Source of the DNA: Levilactobacillus acidifarinae DSM 19394 = JCM 15949
GTDB lineage: Bacteria; Bacillota; Bacilli; Lactobacillales; Lactobacillaceae
Reading direction: 5' to 3'
Assembly: GCF_001434835.1 (NCBI RefSeq)
Contig: NZ_AZDV01000002.1
Location: 1 to 59,843, forward strand
Length of the DNA stretch: 59,843 bases
In this document: positions 26,979 through 35,067 of the stretch, piece after piece
Numbering within the stretch: the stretch's first letter is position 1
How the letters are laid out: each line of letters opens with the position of its first letter
Made by a program: the position numbers and the translations under genes
The notes under the pieces: generated by a model
Databases searched by the model: none
What the model saw: the letters and a program-made list of their open reading frames with translations, nothing else
Told to the model about the DNA's origin: nothing

Positions 26979-28010
26979 TTAGAAGAAAATCTTGCTGGCA
27001 ATCGTAACCCCGGTCATCAAGACCACGGAAGCTAAGGTTGCGGCGAGAAACGGCCGAGCGCCCCGGTGCGCGATGACCTTAAAGTTTACGCTCATCCCCA
27101 GAGCGGCCATGGCCATCCCCAAGAAGATGTAGGCCAACTTGACCAGTCCAGCCACGACGGCGTCCCCCAAGGGGATAAAGGTGCCGATGACACTGGTCAG
27201 GATGAACCCGGCCATGAACCACGGAATCGGCAGCTTGGCGTTGGCGTCCGTGTTGGCTTGCGGCGCGGTCTTTTGGTACCACAGTCCGATGATCACGGCG
27301 GCGGGGGCTAACAGCAGCACCCGTGACAGCTTGGTGATGATGGCGGTATCCAGACTGACCGGACCGCCGGCACTCCCGGCAGCGACCGCGTGGGCGATTT
27401 CGTGCAGCGAGCCCCCGGTCATGACCCCGAATTGAACGGCGGTCAGGTGCAACAGTGGCTTTAAGCCGATTTCAATCAGGGTAAAGACGGTTCCTAAGAT
27501 GGCCACGATGGCCACGGCCAGGACTTCGTTTTCCCGTTGTTGTTCGGCCTTTTCGGCGGGCACCTTAATCTGCGGGGAAACGCCCATGACGGCGGCGGCC
27601 CCACAGATGCTGGTCCCGGTGGCGGTTAGGATGGCCAGATCCTTTTCGACCCCCATCTTGCGGCTCAAGTTGTAGGTCAGTAAGATCATCCCGGTAACCA
27701 CGACGGCGGCTAAGGTGATGGTCTTGACCCCGGCGCTGGCCAGTTGAATTAAGTTCAATTTGAATCCTAATAAAATAATGCCTAAACGCAGGAACTTATT
27801 GGAAATGAAGCCAACTCCGGCGAGGTTGGGCGTGACCAGTTGTGGCCGTACCTGACAGGCCATCCCTAAGAGTAGGGCGATGACCAAGGCCCCCACGAGG
27901 TTTAAGTACGGCAACTGGGCCAGTTCGCTCCCAGCGACGGCACAGAGTAACGTAATCACGGCGGCCCCCCAGAATGGCCGCGACGCTAAGGTCGTTCGAA
28001 TTTCTAACAT
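26979..28010 (-). CDS. YeiH-family putative sulfate exporter
   Basis: The product is 343 residues with about ten transmembrane helices, of the Cons_hypoth698/YeiH family. Family segments are seen: LGFKLNLIQLASAGVKT, TATGTSICGAAAVMGVSP, and GGSLHEIAHAVAAG. The start MLEIRTT was chosen because GAGGAG lies 10 bp before its ATG; an in-frame upstream extension has no ribosome site. The divergent LysR gene at 28124 repeats the yeiE-yeiH arrangement of E. coli, where YeiE is linked to sulfite. The transported anion here is not established. Confidence 0.88.
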   Translation of the reverse strand: MLEIRTTLASRPFWGAAVITLLCAVAGSELAQLPYLNLVGALVIALLLGMACQVRPQLVTPNLAGVGFISNKFLRLGIILLGFKLNLIQLASAGVKTITLAAVVVTGMILLTYNLSRKMGVEKDLAILTATGTSICGAAAVMGVSPQIKVPAEKAEQQRENEVLAVAIVAILGTVFTLIEIGLKPLLHLTAVQFGVMTGGSLHEIAHAVAAGSAGGPVSLDTAIITKLSRVLLLAPAAVIIGLWYQKTAPQANTDANAKLPIPWFMAGFILTSVIGTFIPLGDAVVAGLVKLAYIFLGMAMAALGMSVNFKVIAHRGARPFLAATLASVVLMTGVTIASKIFF

Positions 28011-28123
28011 CAGCAATTTTCTCCTCTCAAATCGATAAGTTGAGTATACCGGAGTGGTATCATAAGATAAAATTGTTATTTCTGATGTTTCCATAAATCT
28101 AGCTAATGATGAGGTGTTTTCAT

Positions 28124-28999
28124 ATGTTTGATCAACGGTATCAAACCTTTCGGGTGCTGGTGGCGACGAAGTCCTACACGCGGACCGCTGAGGAATTATT
28201 TATCACCCAACCGGCCGTTTCCCAACAAATTAAGAGTTTAGAGGCCGAGGTGGGGGTGCCGCTCGTCCACTACCAGCGGCCCTATCTGACCATCACCCCG
28301 GCGGGTCAGCAACTGGCCGCGTTCATTCAGCGGACCCAGGCCCAATCGACTAAATTACTGAACGACTTGCGTCAACCGGGGCAGCAACGCCAACTGACCT
28401 TTAGTACCACGTTATCGATCAGCGAATTTCTGGCGCCTCAGCTGGTCCGAGTTCTTCAACGGCAGGGTAGTTACCGGCAGATCAATTGCCAGATCACCAA
28501 CACCCAAACGGCACTGCGGGCCTTGCAAACGGGGACCAGCGACTTTGCCTTGATTGAAGGAAATTTTGAAAAGCACGCGTTCGATTACCAAGTCATTCGT
28601 CATGAGCCCTTCGTGGGGATCGTGAGTGCGACCTCCCCGTTGGCGCAACTTTCTCGGGTGACCTGGGCTGACCTCACCAACTACCCGTTGATCATTCGGG
28701 AGGGCGGGTCAGGAAGCCGGGATATTTTGTTGCATTTGGCCCAGGCAGCGAACGTCAGTCTGGCGGACTTCCCTCAGGTGATTACGGTGAATCATCCGGC
28801 GGCAATTCGCCAATTGCTACTGGCCAACGTGGGAGTGAGCTTCGTGTATCGGTCGGTGGTGCAGACCGAACTGGCGGCGGGGCAATTGGTCGAGTTACCC
28901 TTGGCGTCCGGCCGGCTAGAACATGATTTGGATTTGGTCTACGTCAAGGACAGCTTCTTTGCGGCGGACTACGCGCGACTTGCGGCCCAATTACGGTAA
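28124..28999 (+). CDS. LysR-family regulator, divergent from the yeiH-like gene
   Basis: The product is 291 residues, with an N-terminal LysR winged helix (TFRVLVATKSYTRTAEELFI; TQPAVSQQIKSLEAEVG) and a substrate-binding domain from about residue 85 to 285. The start MFDQRYQ has GATGAGGTG upstream; the earlier ATG at 28106 overlaps that ribosome site. It probably controls the divergent exporter from the 113-bp shared region. CysB/YeiE-like by context; the co-inducer is unknown. Confidence 0.9.
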   Translation: MFDQRYQTFRVLVATKSYTRTAEELFITQPAVSQQIKSLEAEVGVPLVHYQRPYLTITPAGQQLAAFIQRTQAQSTKLLNDLRQPGQQRQLTFSTTLSISEFLAPQLVRVLQRQGSYRQINCQITNTQTALRALQTGTSDFALIEGNFEKHAFDYQVIRHEPFVGIVSATSPLAQLSRVTWADLTNYPLIIREGGSGSRDILLHLAQAANVSLADFPQVITVNHPAAIRQLLLANVGVSFVYRSVVQTELAAGQLVELPLASGRLEHDLDLVYVKDSFFAADYARLAAQLR

Positions 29000-29104
29000 G
29001 GGCCTTCACTAGTTTGTTAAGTAAGCTTATTATTAGACAATTAATATTAAACCCTGTAGAATAGCAATATTGTTCTAAATTTTGCCGAAAAGGGGTGGAG
29101 CCAC

Positions 29105-30298
29105 GTGACGAAGAAGACGAAACGGGCCATTTTTATTTTAATTTTTAGTGAATTCCTAGTGTGTTTGGGAATAAGTTTAGTGATACCGGTGATGCCGTTC
29201 ATAAAAACGCAATTGCATCTCAGTGCCACTGACATGGGGATTATGAACGCCTTGTTTGCCTTCGCGCAGTTCGTGGCTTCCCCGTTAATTGGCCGGCTGT
29301 CCGATTGCATCGGTCGAAAGCCGGTCTTAACGGCCGGGTTATTTCTTTACATGGTTTCCGAAGTCCTGTTCGCGTTGACCAACCACTTGTGGGTCTTTAA
29401 CGTGTCGCGGGTCATCGGGGGCCTTTCCGCCGCGATGGTGGTACCGACCGCCATGGCCTTAGCCGCCGATATCACCACCAAGCAACAACGGGCGCGGGTG
29501 ATCGGCTGGTTGTCCGCCGCCTTTAGTGGGGGCCTGATTTTGGGCCCCGGTATCGGGGGCATCTTGGCCGGCGTGAGTTACAAGACGCCATTTTGGGTGG
29601 CCGGGGCGCTGGGTCTCTTGAGTGCCATCGTGTTGATTACCCTACTGCCGAACGACGCCGAACACGAACAACCGGTGGAACCGGCAGCGACGACGGCACC
29701 AGCCAATCACCCGATGAGTCGGGCATTTTGGACGGTGCCCATCATCATCCTGTTTACCATGATTCTGGTCTCGTCGTTTGGGCTGCAAGGTTTCGAAAGC
29801 ATCTACAGTATTTACGTCAACGAAGTCTTTAACTTCAGCCTCAGTAACATTGCGTTGGTCCTGACGTTAAACGGATTGATTTCGTTATTCTTCCAGGTCG
29901 CGTTATTCGACGGTATCGTGAGTCGGTGGGGCGAACGGCGGTTGATTCGGCTGTGCTTCTTTTTGGCGGCCGTTTCAACCATCTGGATCACCCAGGCGCA
30001 CAGCAAGTTAGAAGTGATGATTGCCACGCTGATTATCTTCACGGCGTTTGACCTGTTGCGGCCAGCCATCACCACCTTACTGACCAAGGCGAGTGAATCC
30101 AACCAGGGCCTGATCAACGGGTTAAACATGTCGTTGACCAGTATCGGCAACATTGCCGGACCCATCATGTCGGGGATGTTACTCGACATGAACACCCACT
30201 ACCCGTACATCGTGGTGGCGGGCTTCCTGATCATCTCGTACCTGATGGCGTTCCTACTCCGACGGCCCCAAACGGCCCAGCCGGTGGAACAAAACTAA
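29105..30298 (+). CDS. MFS multidrug efflux transporter (NorA/TetA-like)
   Basis: The product is 397 residues with twelve transmembrane helices. Motif A appears as GRLSDCIGRKPV between helices 2 and 3. Motif C, the antiporter signature of drug-proton exporters, appears as GLILGPGIGGILAG in helix 5. The start is GTG, with GGGGTGGA 6 bp upstream. It is monocistronic with its own terminator. Substrates are likely hydrophobic drugs or similar toxic compounds. Confidence 0.9.
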   Translation: MTKKTKRAIFILIFSEFLVCLGISLVIPVMPFIKTQLHLSATDMGIMNALFAFAQFVASPLIGRLSDCIGRKPVLTAGLFLYMVSEVLFALTNHLWVFNVSRVIGGLSAAMVVPTAMALAADITTKQQRARVIGWLSAAFSGGLILGPGIGGILAGVSYKTPFWVAGALGLLSAIVLITLLPNDAEHEQPVEPAATTAPANHPMSRAFWTVPIIILFTMILVSSFGLQGFESIYSIYVNEVFNFSLSNIALVLTLNGLISLFFQVALFDGIVSRWGERRLIRLCFFLAAVSTIWITQAHSKLEVMIATLIIFTAFDLLRPAITTLLTKASESNQGLINGLNMSLTSIGNIAGPIMSGMLLDMNTHYPYIVVAGFLIISYLMAFLLRRPQTAQPVEQN

Positions 30299-30314
30299 AC
30301 TGATTAAGTTTTAA

Positions 30315-30347
30315 GGGACCTTCGCCAATGGTGAGGGTCCCTTTTTT
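30315..30347 (+). terminator. Terminator of the MFS gene
   Basis: GGGACCTTCGCC / GGTGAGGGTCCC with short loop and six T residues. Confidence 0.85.
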
Positions 30348-30446
30348 AGGAGTTTAGGACTGGTTGCAACGGCCATCCTTGACCGGATCGTTCAGCGGAC
30401 TGACCGTTTAATCGGTGGGTGGATAGGGGGAAGGACGAACCGAATT

Positions 30447-30748
30447 TACCCAAAAATAAATCAGCTAACCATGCGGATTAGCTGATTTCCCCTAAGCAGA
30501 TGACCATGATTGATTCAGTTAAGTGTTTGGGTCAACCGGATTGTTCCTCCCCCAAGGTACGAACGGTTAGCCTAAACGTGAGTTGGAAAGGATTCACCAA
30601 ACCGGAGCTTGCCTTCCCCCAAAGGCAACTTCCGGACTAGTCAAATCATCGTTGAGTCGGAAACCTCCCCCAAGTTTTCCGGTGGCGATGGGTAAACGTG
30701 GTAGAATTCTTAAGCACTGTGACGTTTGGAATTCCCTTTAACGTTTAT
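30447..30748 (-). ncRNA. Orphan non-coding RNA candidate with three UGGGGG-loop hairpins
   Basis: On the minus strand a transcript would start near 30748 and end at an intrinsic terminator (stem AAATCAGCTAA/TTAGCTGATTT, then ATTTTT; plus-strand 30452-30488). In between are three hairpins, 5' to 3': 30681-30658, 30635-30602 and 30568-30534. Each has the loop UGGGGG closed by (C)CU/AG(G) pairs, but their outer stems have different sequences (CGGAAA/UUUCCG; CCGGA..UUGCCUU; AACCG..CGGUU). Linkers are unrelated. No reading frame with a ribosome site is found. It ends facing the MFS gene, so it is not a leader of any gene. GGGG also occurs at the 5' end and before the terminator. I match it to no known RNA class. 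Confidence 0.6.
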
Positions 30749-30754
30749 GACCCC

Positions 30755-30760
30755 ATTATA
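30755..30760 (-). promoter_or_regulatory. -10 box of the orphan RNA
   Basis: A perfect TATAAT on the minus strand, followed by GGGGTCA. No good -35 is seen 17 bp upstream (TTATAT), but ATGTGACAGT directly upstream may be an activator site. The same interval faces the AraC gene. Confidence 0.55.
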
Positions 30761-30937
30761 GGCAAACTGTCACATTTATATAATCCCGTAATTTACTTAT
30801 TGGATTACTAAAATTAACCACCTGACGGCCGGCTGCGTTATACTATTGTCGATGATAGGAATCGTTTGAATCGTAAAAAATAGAGAAGCTGTAAACGGTC
30901 TGCGGATCGTTACACACAAAAGAAACGGGGAACTGAG

Positions 30938-31801
30938 ATGCCACGGCCGTATCATGAACGTTTAAACTTTGCGATGGAATTACCCCTCCGGATAATTTTA
31001 CACGGAACGGGGGGACCGAAGAACGTCTTGCCGCACTGGCACCAGGCCGTTGAACTGACTTACGTTTATCGGGGAACGCCCGGCGATGTGCACATTGGGG
31101 GGTCCACGTTTGCGATGCAGGCCCAGCACCTGTACGTGATCAATGCCGAAGTGGTCCACAGTTTCGAGTCGGTACTAGATGAAGACAATCAGGTGGCGAC
31201 GTTACTCCTCCCAGCGGTGTGGTTACGTAACCTGGTCGATAGCGACCAACTTCCGGTCTGGGGACCGTTGGACCTGGATTTGACCACGCCGAAGTACCAC
31301 GATTTACAGACCGTGGTGCAGGCACTGGTCGCCAGTGCCCAAAACGAGTCATCGGCGCGTTCCCAGTACCTGATCGATCTGGGGATGGCCTACCGGTTAG
31401 TAGGAGAATTGATCAAGAAGCTGACGGTCAACGGGCAGATCCTAAACGATCAACGCCCGTTACCCCACCCGTTGCGCCAAGCGGTTAACGAGATTCAGGA
31501 AAATTACGCCAGTTCGGTCTCCATTGCCGATTTGGCGGCACAATTGAGTTATTCGAGTGTGTACTTTTCTCGGTACTTCAAGGCTTACATGGGCATCTCA
31601 CCCAAGGCCTACCTGGGACAGGTGCGACTCGAACGGGCGACCGAACTGCTGATGACGTCGCAGGAGTCGATTCAAGAGATTGCCCGGCAGACGGGGTTTC
31701 GAACGGAGAAAAACTTCTTTGTGACCTTTAAGCAACGGTTCGACATGACGCCTAAGACCTACCGGGAACGGTACGCCGCCCGGCAAGACTGGCAGGGGTA
31801 A
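30938..31801 (+). CDS. AraC-family regulator with cupin sensor domain
   Basis: The product is 287 residues. Residues 15-95 form a cupin-like arm (NVLPHWHQAVELTYVYRG), and residues 180-280 hold two helix-turn-helix motifs of AraC type (SIADLAAQLSYSSVYFSRYF; IQEIARQTGFRTEKNFFVTF). Such proteins usually respond to sugars and act on nearby catabolic genes, but no sugar genes flank it, so the target is unknown. A GGGGAACTGAG ribosome site precedes the ATG. A TATACT box (near 30838) may be its -10. Confidence 0.9.
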   Translation: MPRPYHERLNFAMELPLRIILHGTGGPKNVLPHWHQAVELTYVYRGTPGDVHIGGSTFAMQAQHLYVINAEVVHSFESVLDEDNQVATLLLPAVWLRNLVDSDQLPVWGPLDLDLTTPKYHDLQTVVQALVASAQNESSARSQYLIDLGMAYRLVGELIKKLTVNGQILNDQRPLPHPLRQAVNEIQENYASSVSIADLAAQLSYSSVYFSRYFKAYMGISPKAYLGQVRLERATELLMTSQESIQEIARQTGFRTEKNFFVTFKQRFDMTPKTYRERYAARQDWQG

Positions 31802-31839
31802 TTTTTATAGATTGGAACCGTCTTCACGAGGGACTAACG

Positions 31840-31965
31840 TTGCGGACCCCGCATTTTTATGGTAAACTAACGCAAATTAACCACGACTTTTCAGAAAAAC
31901 AGCGTGGACGCGCAAACGTCGCGTTGTTTTTTCTTGTCAAAATTCAAACCATGGAGGATTGTTCT
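31840..31965 (+). promoter_or_regulatory. Promoter and terminator-like leader of the ABC-F gene
   Basis: -35 TTGCGG and -10 TAAACT are 17 bp apart (31840-31868). About 20 bases after the expected start, a stem of about 15 bp (AAAAACAGCG... / ...CGTTGTTTTTT, 31895-31932) ends in a T-run, before the ribosome site GGAGG at 31953. An alternative pairing CCACG/CGTGG would break the 5' arm. ABC-F resistance genes are often controlled by such attenuators. No upstream peptide frame is seen in this leader. Confidence 0.5.
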
Positions 31966-33591
31966 ATGCTCACTGTTTCCAACGTTAGTATGCAGTTTTC
32001 AGGTCGCAAGCTTTACAGCGACGTGAACTTAAAATTTACGCCCGGTAACTGTTACGGGGTCATTGGCGCCAACGGGGCCGGTAAATCAACGCTTTTGAAG
32101 ATCATGGAAGGCCGCTTACAGCCCACGACGGGAACGGTCAGCATGGGACCCAACGAGCGGATGTCGAGCTTAAACCAAGATCACTTTGCCTTCGAAGACA
32201 GCGTGGTCCTAGACACCGTGATCCGGGGTCATCAGAAGTTGTACGACATCATGACCGAAAAGAACGCGTTGTACCTGAAGCCCGATTTCAGCGACGAAGA
32301 CGGGATTCGCGCCGCCGAATTAGAAGGCGAATTTGGTGAAATGGGTGGTTGGGAAGCCGAATCCGAAGCCGCCCAACTTCTCCAAAACCTGGGGATCGAC
32401 GACAGCCTGTACGGCAGCTTGATGAGTGACCTGACCGAACCACAAAAGGTGAAGGTCTTATTAGGACAAGCCCTGTTCGGTCATCCCGACGTGTTACTCC
32501 TCGACGAACCGACCAACGGGTTGGACGTTCAATCCATTAGCTGGTTGGAAGGCTTCTTAGCCGACTACGAAAACACGGTCATCGTGGTTTCCCATGACCG
32601 GCACTTCTTGAACCAGGTCTGCACGCATATGTGTGACGTGGACTTCAACAAGATCACGGTCTTCGTCGGGAACTACGACTTCTGGCTGGAATCCAGTCAA
32701 TTAGCCGCGCAATTGAAGGCCAACGCCAACGCCAAGAAGGCCGACCAAATCAAGGAACTTCAAGAGTTTATCGCCCGGTTTAGCGCCAACGCCTCGAAGT
32801 CTAAGCAGGCCACGTCACGGAAGAAGCAACTGGACAAGATTACCTTAGACGACATTCAACCGTCCTCCCGGAAGTACCCGTATATCAAGTTCGTGCCCGA
32901 GCGCGAACTGGGGAACGACTTGGTACGGGTGGAACACCTGACCAAGGTGATCGACGGCGTGACGCTGTTTGACGACCTGAGCTTTACTTTACGGCCCGGG
33001 GAAAAGACCGCGTTTGTCAGTCAAAATGACTTAACGACCACCACGTTGATGCAGATCTTAGGCGGTAACCTGGAACCGGATAGTGGGACCGTCACTTGGG
33101 GGCAGACCACTAGTCGGACCTACCTGCCGAAGAACGTTAACGAGTTCTTCGCTGCCGATGACATGACGGTTCTGGACTGGTTACGGCAATACGCCGCGAA
33201 GGAAGAAAGCGACAACACCTTCCTGCGCGGTTTCTTAGGGAAGATGCTGTTCTCCGGTGAAGACGTGACCCGGACGGTCAACGTCTTATCCGGGGGCGAA
33301 AAGGTGCGCGCCATGCTCTCCAAGATGATGTTGAGTAAGGCCAACGTCTTGGTCTTAGACGACCCGACCAACCACTTGGATTTGGAATCGATCACGGCGT
33401 TAAACGATAGCTTGGTGGCCTTCCCGGGCAGCATGCTGTTCACGTCGCATGACCACGAGTTCATCCAAACGATTGCCGATCGAATCATTGCGGTTGGTCC
33501 GAACGGTTTAGTTGACCGGGCGGACACCAGCTACGACGAATTCTTAGGCCACGCCCAGGTCCAAGAACAGGTGACGAAACTTTACGCATAA
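31966..33591 (+). CDS. ABC-F family ribosome-associated ATPase (YkpA/YbiT-like)
   Basis: The product is 541 residues with two ATPase domains joined by a charged linker (about residues 240-310) and no membrane segment. Domain 1 has an intact Walker A (GANGAGKST) and Walker B (VLLLDEPTNGLD) but a changed signature (LTEPQ). Domain 2 has an intact signature (LSGGEK) and Walker B (VLVLDDPTNHLD) but a lost Walker A (SQNDLTTTT, no Lys). So one composite ATP site is intact and the other is degenerate. ABC-F proteins bind the ribosomal E site and tune translation or protect against antibiotics. The start MLTVSN has GGAGG upstream; a frame from 31840 overlaps the leader. Confidence 0.9.
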   Translation: MLTVSNVSMQFSGRKLYSDVNLKFTPGNCYGVIGANGAGKSTLLKIMEGRLQPTTGTVSMGPNERMSSLNQDHFAFEDSVVLDTVIRGHQKLYDIMTEKNALYLKPDFSDEDGIRAAELEGEFGEMGGWEAESEAAQLLQNLGIDDSLYGSLMSDLTEPQKVKVLLGQALFGHPDVLLLDEPTNGLDVQSISWLEGFLADYENTVIVVSHDRHFLNQVCTHMCDVDFNKITVFVGNYDFWLESSQLAAQLKANANAKKADQIKELQEFIARFSANASKSKQATSRKKQLDKITLDDIQPSSRKYPYIKFVPERELGNDLVRVEHLTKVIDGVTLFDDLSFTLRPGEKTAFVSQNDLTTTTLMQILGGNLEPDSGTVTWGQTTSRTYLPKNVNEFFAADDMTVLDWLRQYAAKEESDNTFLRGFLGKMLFSGEDVTRTVNVLSGGEKVRAMLSKMMLSKANVLVLDDPTNHLDLESITALNDSLVAFPGSMLFTSHDHEFIQTIADRIIAVGPNGLVDRADTSYDEFLGHAQVQEQVTKLYA

Positions 33592-33597
33592 AGTTAA

Positions 33598-33637
33598 ACA
33601 GCTTCGATCCGCCCTTACGGCGTGATCGGAGCTGCTT
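33598..33637. terminator. Terminator between ABC-F and phosphoesterase genes
   Basis: ACAGCTTCGATC / GATCGGAGCTGC hairpin followed by TTTT. It overlaps the end of the minus-strand gene and can serve both. Confidence 0.7.
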
Positions 33638-34465
33638 TTAGTTACGGATCATTTTTTCGGTGACGCGTTGGTTACCGTCATACAGGTGGCCCTTGATGGC
33701 CCGTTTTTCCTGGACAAATTGACCGGTCGCGGTTAACGTCAGCGCCGAAATACCGCCGTCAAAGTGTTTGGACCGGCTACCGGCGTTGATGAGGTAGCGC
33801 GGCACGTCGTGGGCGTTCGCCTGCATCTTGAGGTAGCCCACCCCGGTGCCCGTGAGCTTTTGAACGGGGGTGTGGCCGGTAATGATGATCTTACCGAGCT
33901 GGTTGGCGTGCCACTTGTCCTTGGTCGTGTTTTGGTAAAAGTAAGGTCCCCGAATATCGAGCAGGTCTTCGGGTCGTTGCCGGTCCAAGGCCCGGTGCCA
34001 GTTCAATCCGGCGTGCACGGCAAAAAGGTGCGCGTTTTCCCAGGTCAACGGGAGATTCGCGAGGAATTCGGTATATTTACGCAAGGGCTTGCGGTTTAAG
34101 GCGGCGGCCACCGCCGCTAATTTAGTGGCGTGAATCCCGAGCTGATCGGCGAGTTGGTGGCCACTCTTGTGCTGCCAGAGGAGGTAATCGTCGGCGTTTT
34201 GACGGGCGGTTTCGACCCAAAGCTCGTCATGGTTTCCCAATAACGCGACGTCCCCGCGGGCCACCCGCGCCATCAAGATATCCAAGACACCGAGGGGGTC
34301 TAGCCGGTTGGTTTCGGTATGGTCGCTAAAGCGGCGTTTGGCTTGGCCGTCGATGTAGTCCCCCACAAAGATAATTTGATTTTTCCGAATCACGGGGTCG
34401 CGTAACAGGGCGCGTAAATCGTCGGCCGCCGAGTGGATGTCGCCGACAAAGGTGATTTTAGTCAA
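33638..34465 (-). CDS. Calcineurin-like metallophosphoesterase
   Basis: The product is 275 residues. The metal-binding motifs are in order: GDIHS, GDYIDG, GNHDELW, and later VHAGLNW and GHTPV. This matches PrpE/PPP-type phosphoesterases (diadenosine tetraphosphatase or protein phosphatase-like). The start is a TTG with AAAGGAG upstream; a longer frame from 34525 would add 20 residues before the first strand and lacks a ribosome site. It is divergent from the MerR gene. Substrate unknown. Confidence 0.85.
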   Translation of the reverse strand: MTKITFVGDIHSAADDLRALLRDPVIRKNQIIFVGDYIDGQAKRRFSDHTETNRLDPLGVLDILMARVARGDVALLGNHDELWVETARQNADDYLLWQHKSGHQLADQLGIHATKLAAVAAALNRKPLRKYTEFLANLPLTWENAHLFAVHAGLNWHRALDRQRPEDLLDIRGPYFYQNTTKDKWHANQLGKIIITGHTPVQKLTGTGVGYLKMQANAHDVPRYLINAGSRSKHFDGGISALTLTATGQFVQEKRAIKGHLYDGNQRVTEKMIRN

Positions 34466-34610
34466 CGTTAGTCGCTCCTTTCTTACTTTATTGATTATAC
34501 GCGCGGTTGCGAGGACTGCCAACATTTAATTTAGGGTGACCAAAATTAGGCGGTTGACCTATCCAATTATCGGCAAAACGGGTATACTCACGGGGACGAA
34601 ACCAGAAAGG

Positions 34611-35000
34611 GTGAGCACTATCGAGACGTTTCAAATTCCCACGACCCAGACCAGCTTTGCAACCAAGGAAGTCACCGCCATTACCGGGATGACCAAGGAC
34701 GCGCTACGTTATTACGAGCGGTTGGGTCTTTTGGGCGCCGTTCCGCGGGATCGTAACCATTATCGTCAATATTCGCCACAGAATCTGGAACGGTTGCAGT
34801 TTGTTCAAATTTTCAAACGGTTGGGCCTGGACCTAAATTTGTTAGCCGGGACGGATCTGAACGTCACACCCGCCCGCAAAGCCCAGGACTTACGGCAGTA
34901 CCAACAAACGGTGCGCCAGGAGATGGCCCACTTGACCGAAATTGACGCCTTTTTGCAACGTAAGATTGACTATTTTGATGAGTTAACACCTAAAGCGTGA
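34611..35000 (+). CDS. MerR-family regulator
   Basis: The product is about 129 residues from a GTG at 34611. The start is uncertain: an AAAGG sequence sits almost on the GTG, and the frame is open further upstream, but a TATACT box at 34583 limits how far. The MerR winged helix is clear (TKEVTAITGMTKDALRYYER; LGLL; RDRNHYRQYSPQNLERLQFV), followed by a helical dimerisation tail (QTVRQEMAHLTEIDAFLQRK). It lacks metal-binding cysteines. It almost certainly acts on the adjacent oxidoreductase promoter at 35009-35039. Confidence 0.88.
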   Translation: MSTIETFQIPTTQTSFATKEVTAITGMTKDALRYYERLGLLGAVPRDRNHYRQYSPQNLERLQFVQIFKRLGLDLNLLAGTDLNVTPARKAQDLRQYQQTVRQEMAHLTEIDAFLQRKIDYFDELTPKA

Positions 35001-35008
35001 AAAAAGGC

Positions 35009-35039
35009 TTGCTATGGTGTGAACACTATAGTTTAGACT
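35009..35039 (+). promoter_or_regulatory. MerR-type promoter with 19-bp spacer and operator
   Basis: -35 TTGCTA and -10 TAGACT are separated by 19 bp, the over-long spacing of MerR-activated promoters. The spacer contains the dyad CTATGGTG-TGAA-CACTATAG (35012-35031). Confidence 0.8.
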
Positions 35040-35067
35040 AGGGTCATCTTGAAAGAAGGTCCTTTAT

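Noticed and set aside
30534..30681. Plus-strand reading of the three hairpins (C-rich loops, CCUCCCCCAA type, as in anti-SD sRNAs)
   Set aside because: Attractive, but no plus-strand terminator or good promoter was found, whereas the minus strand has both. Not fully excluded.
30447..30748. 6S RNA, RNase P RNA, tmRNA or SRP RNA
   Set aside because: None of the conserved sequences of those RNAs was found.
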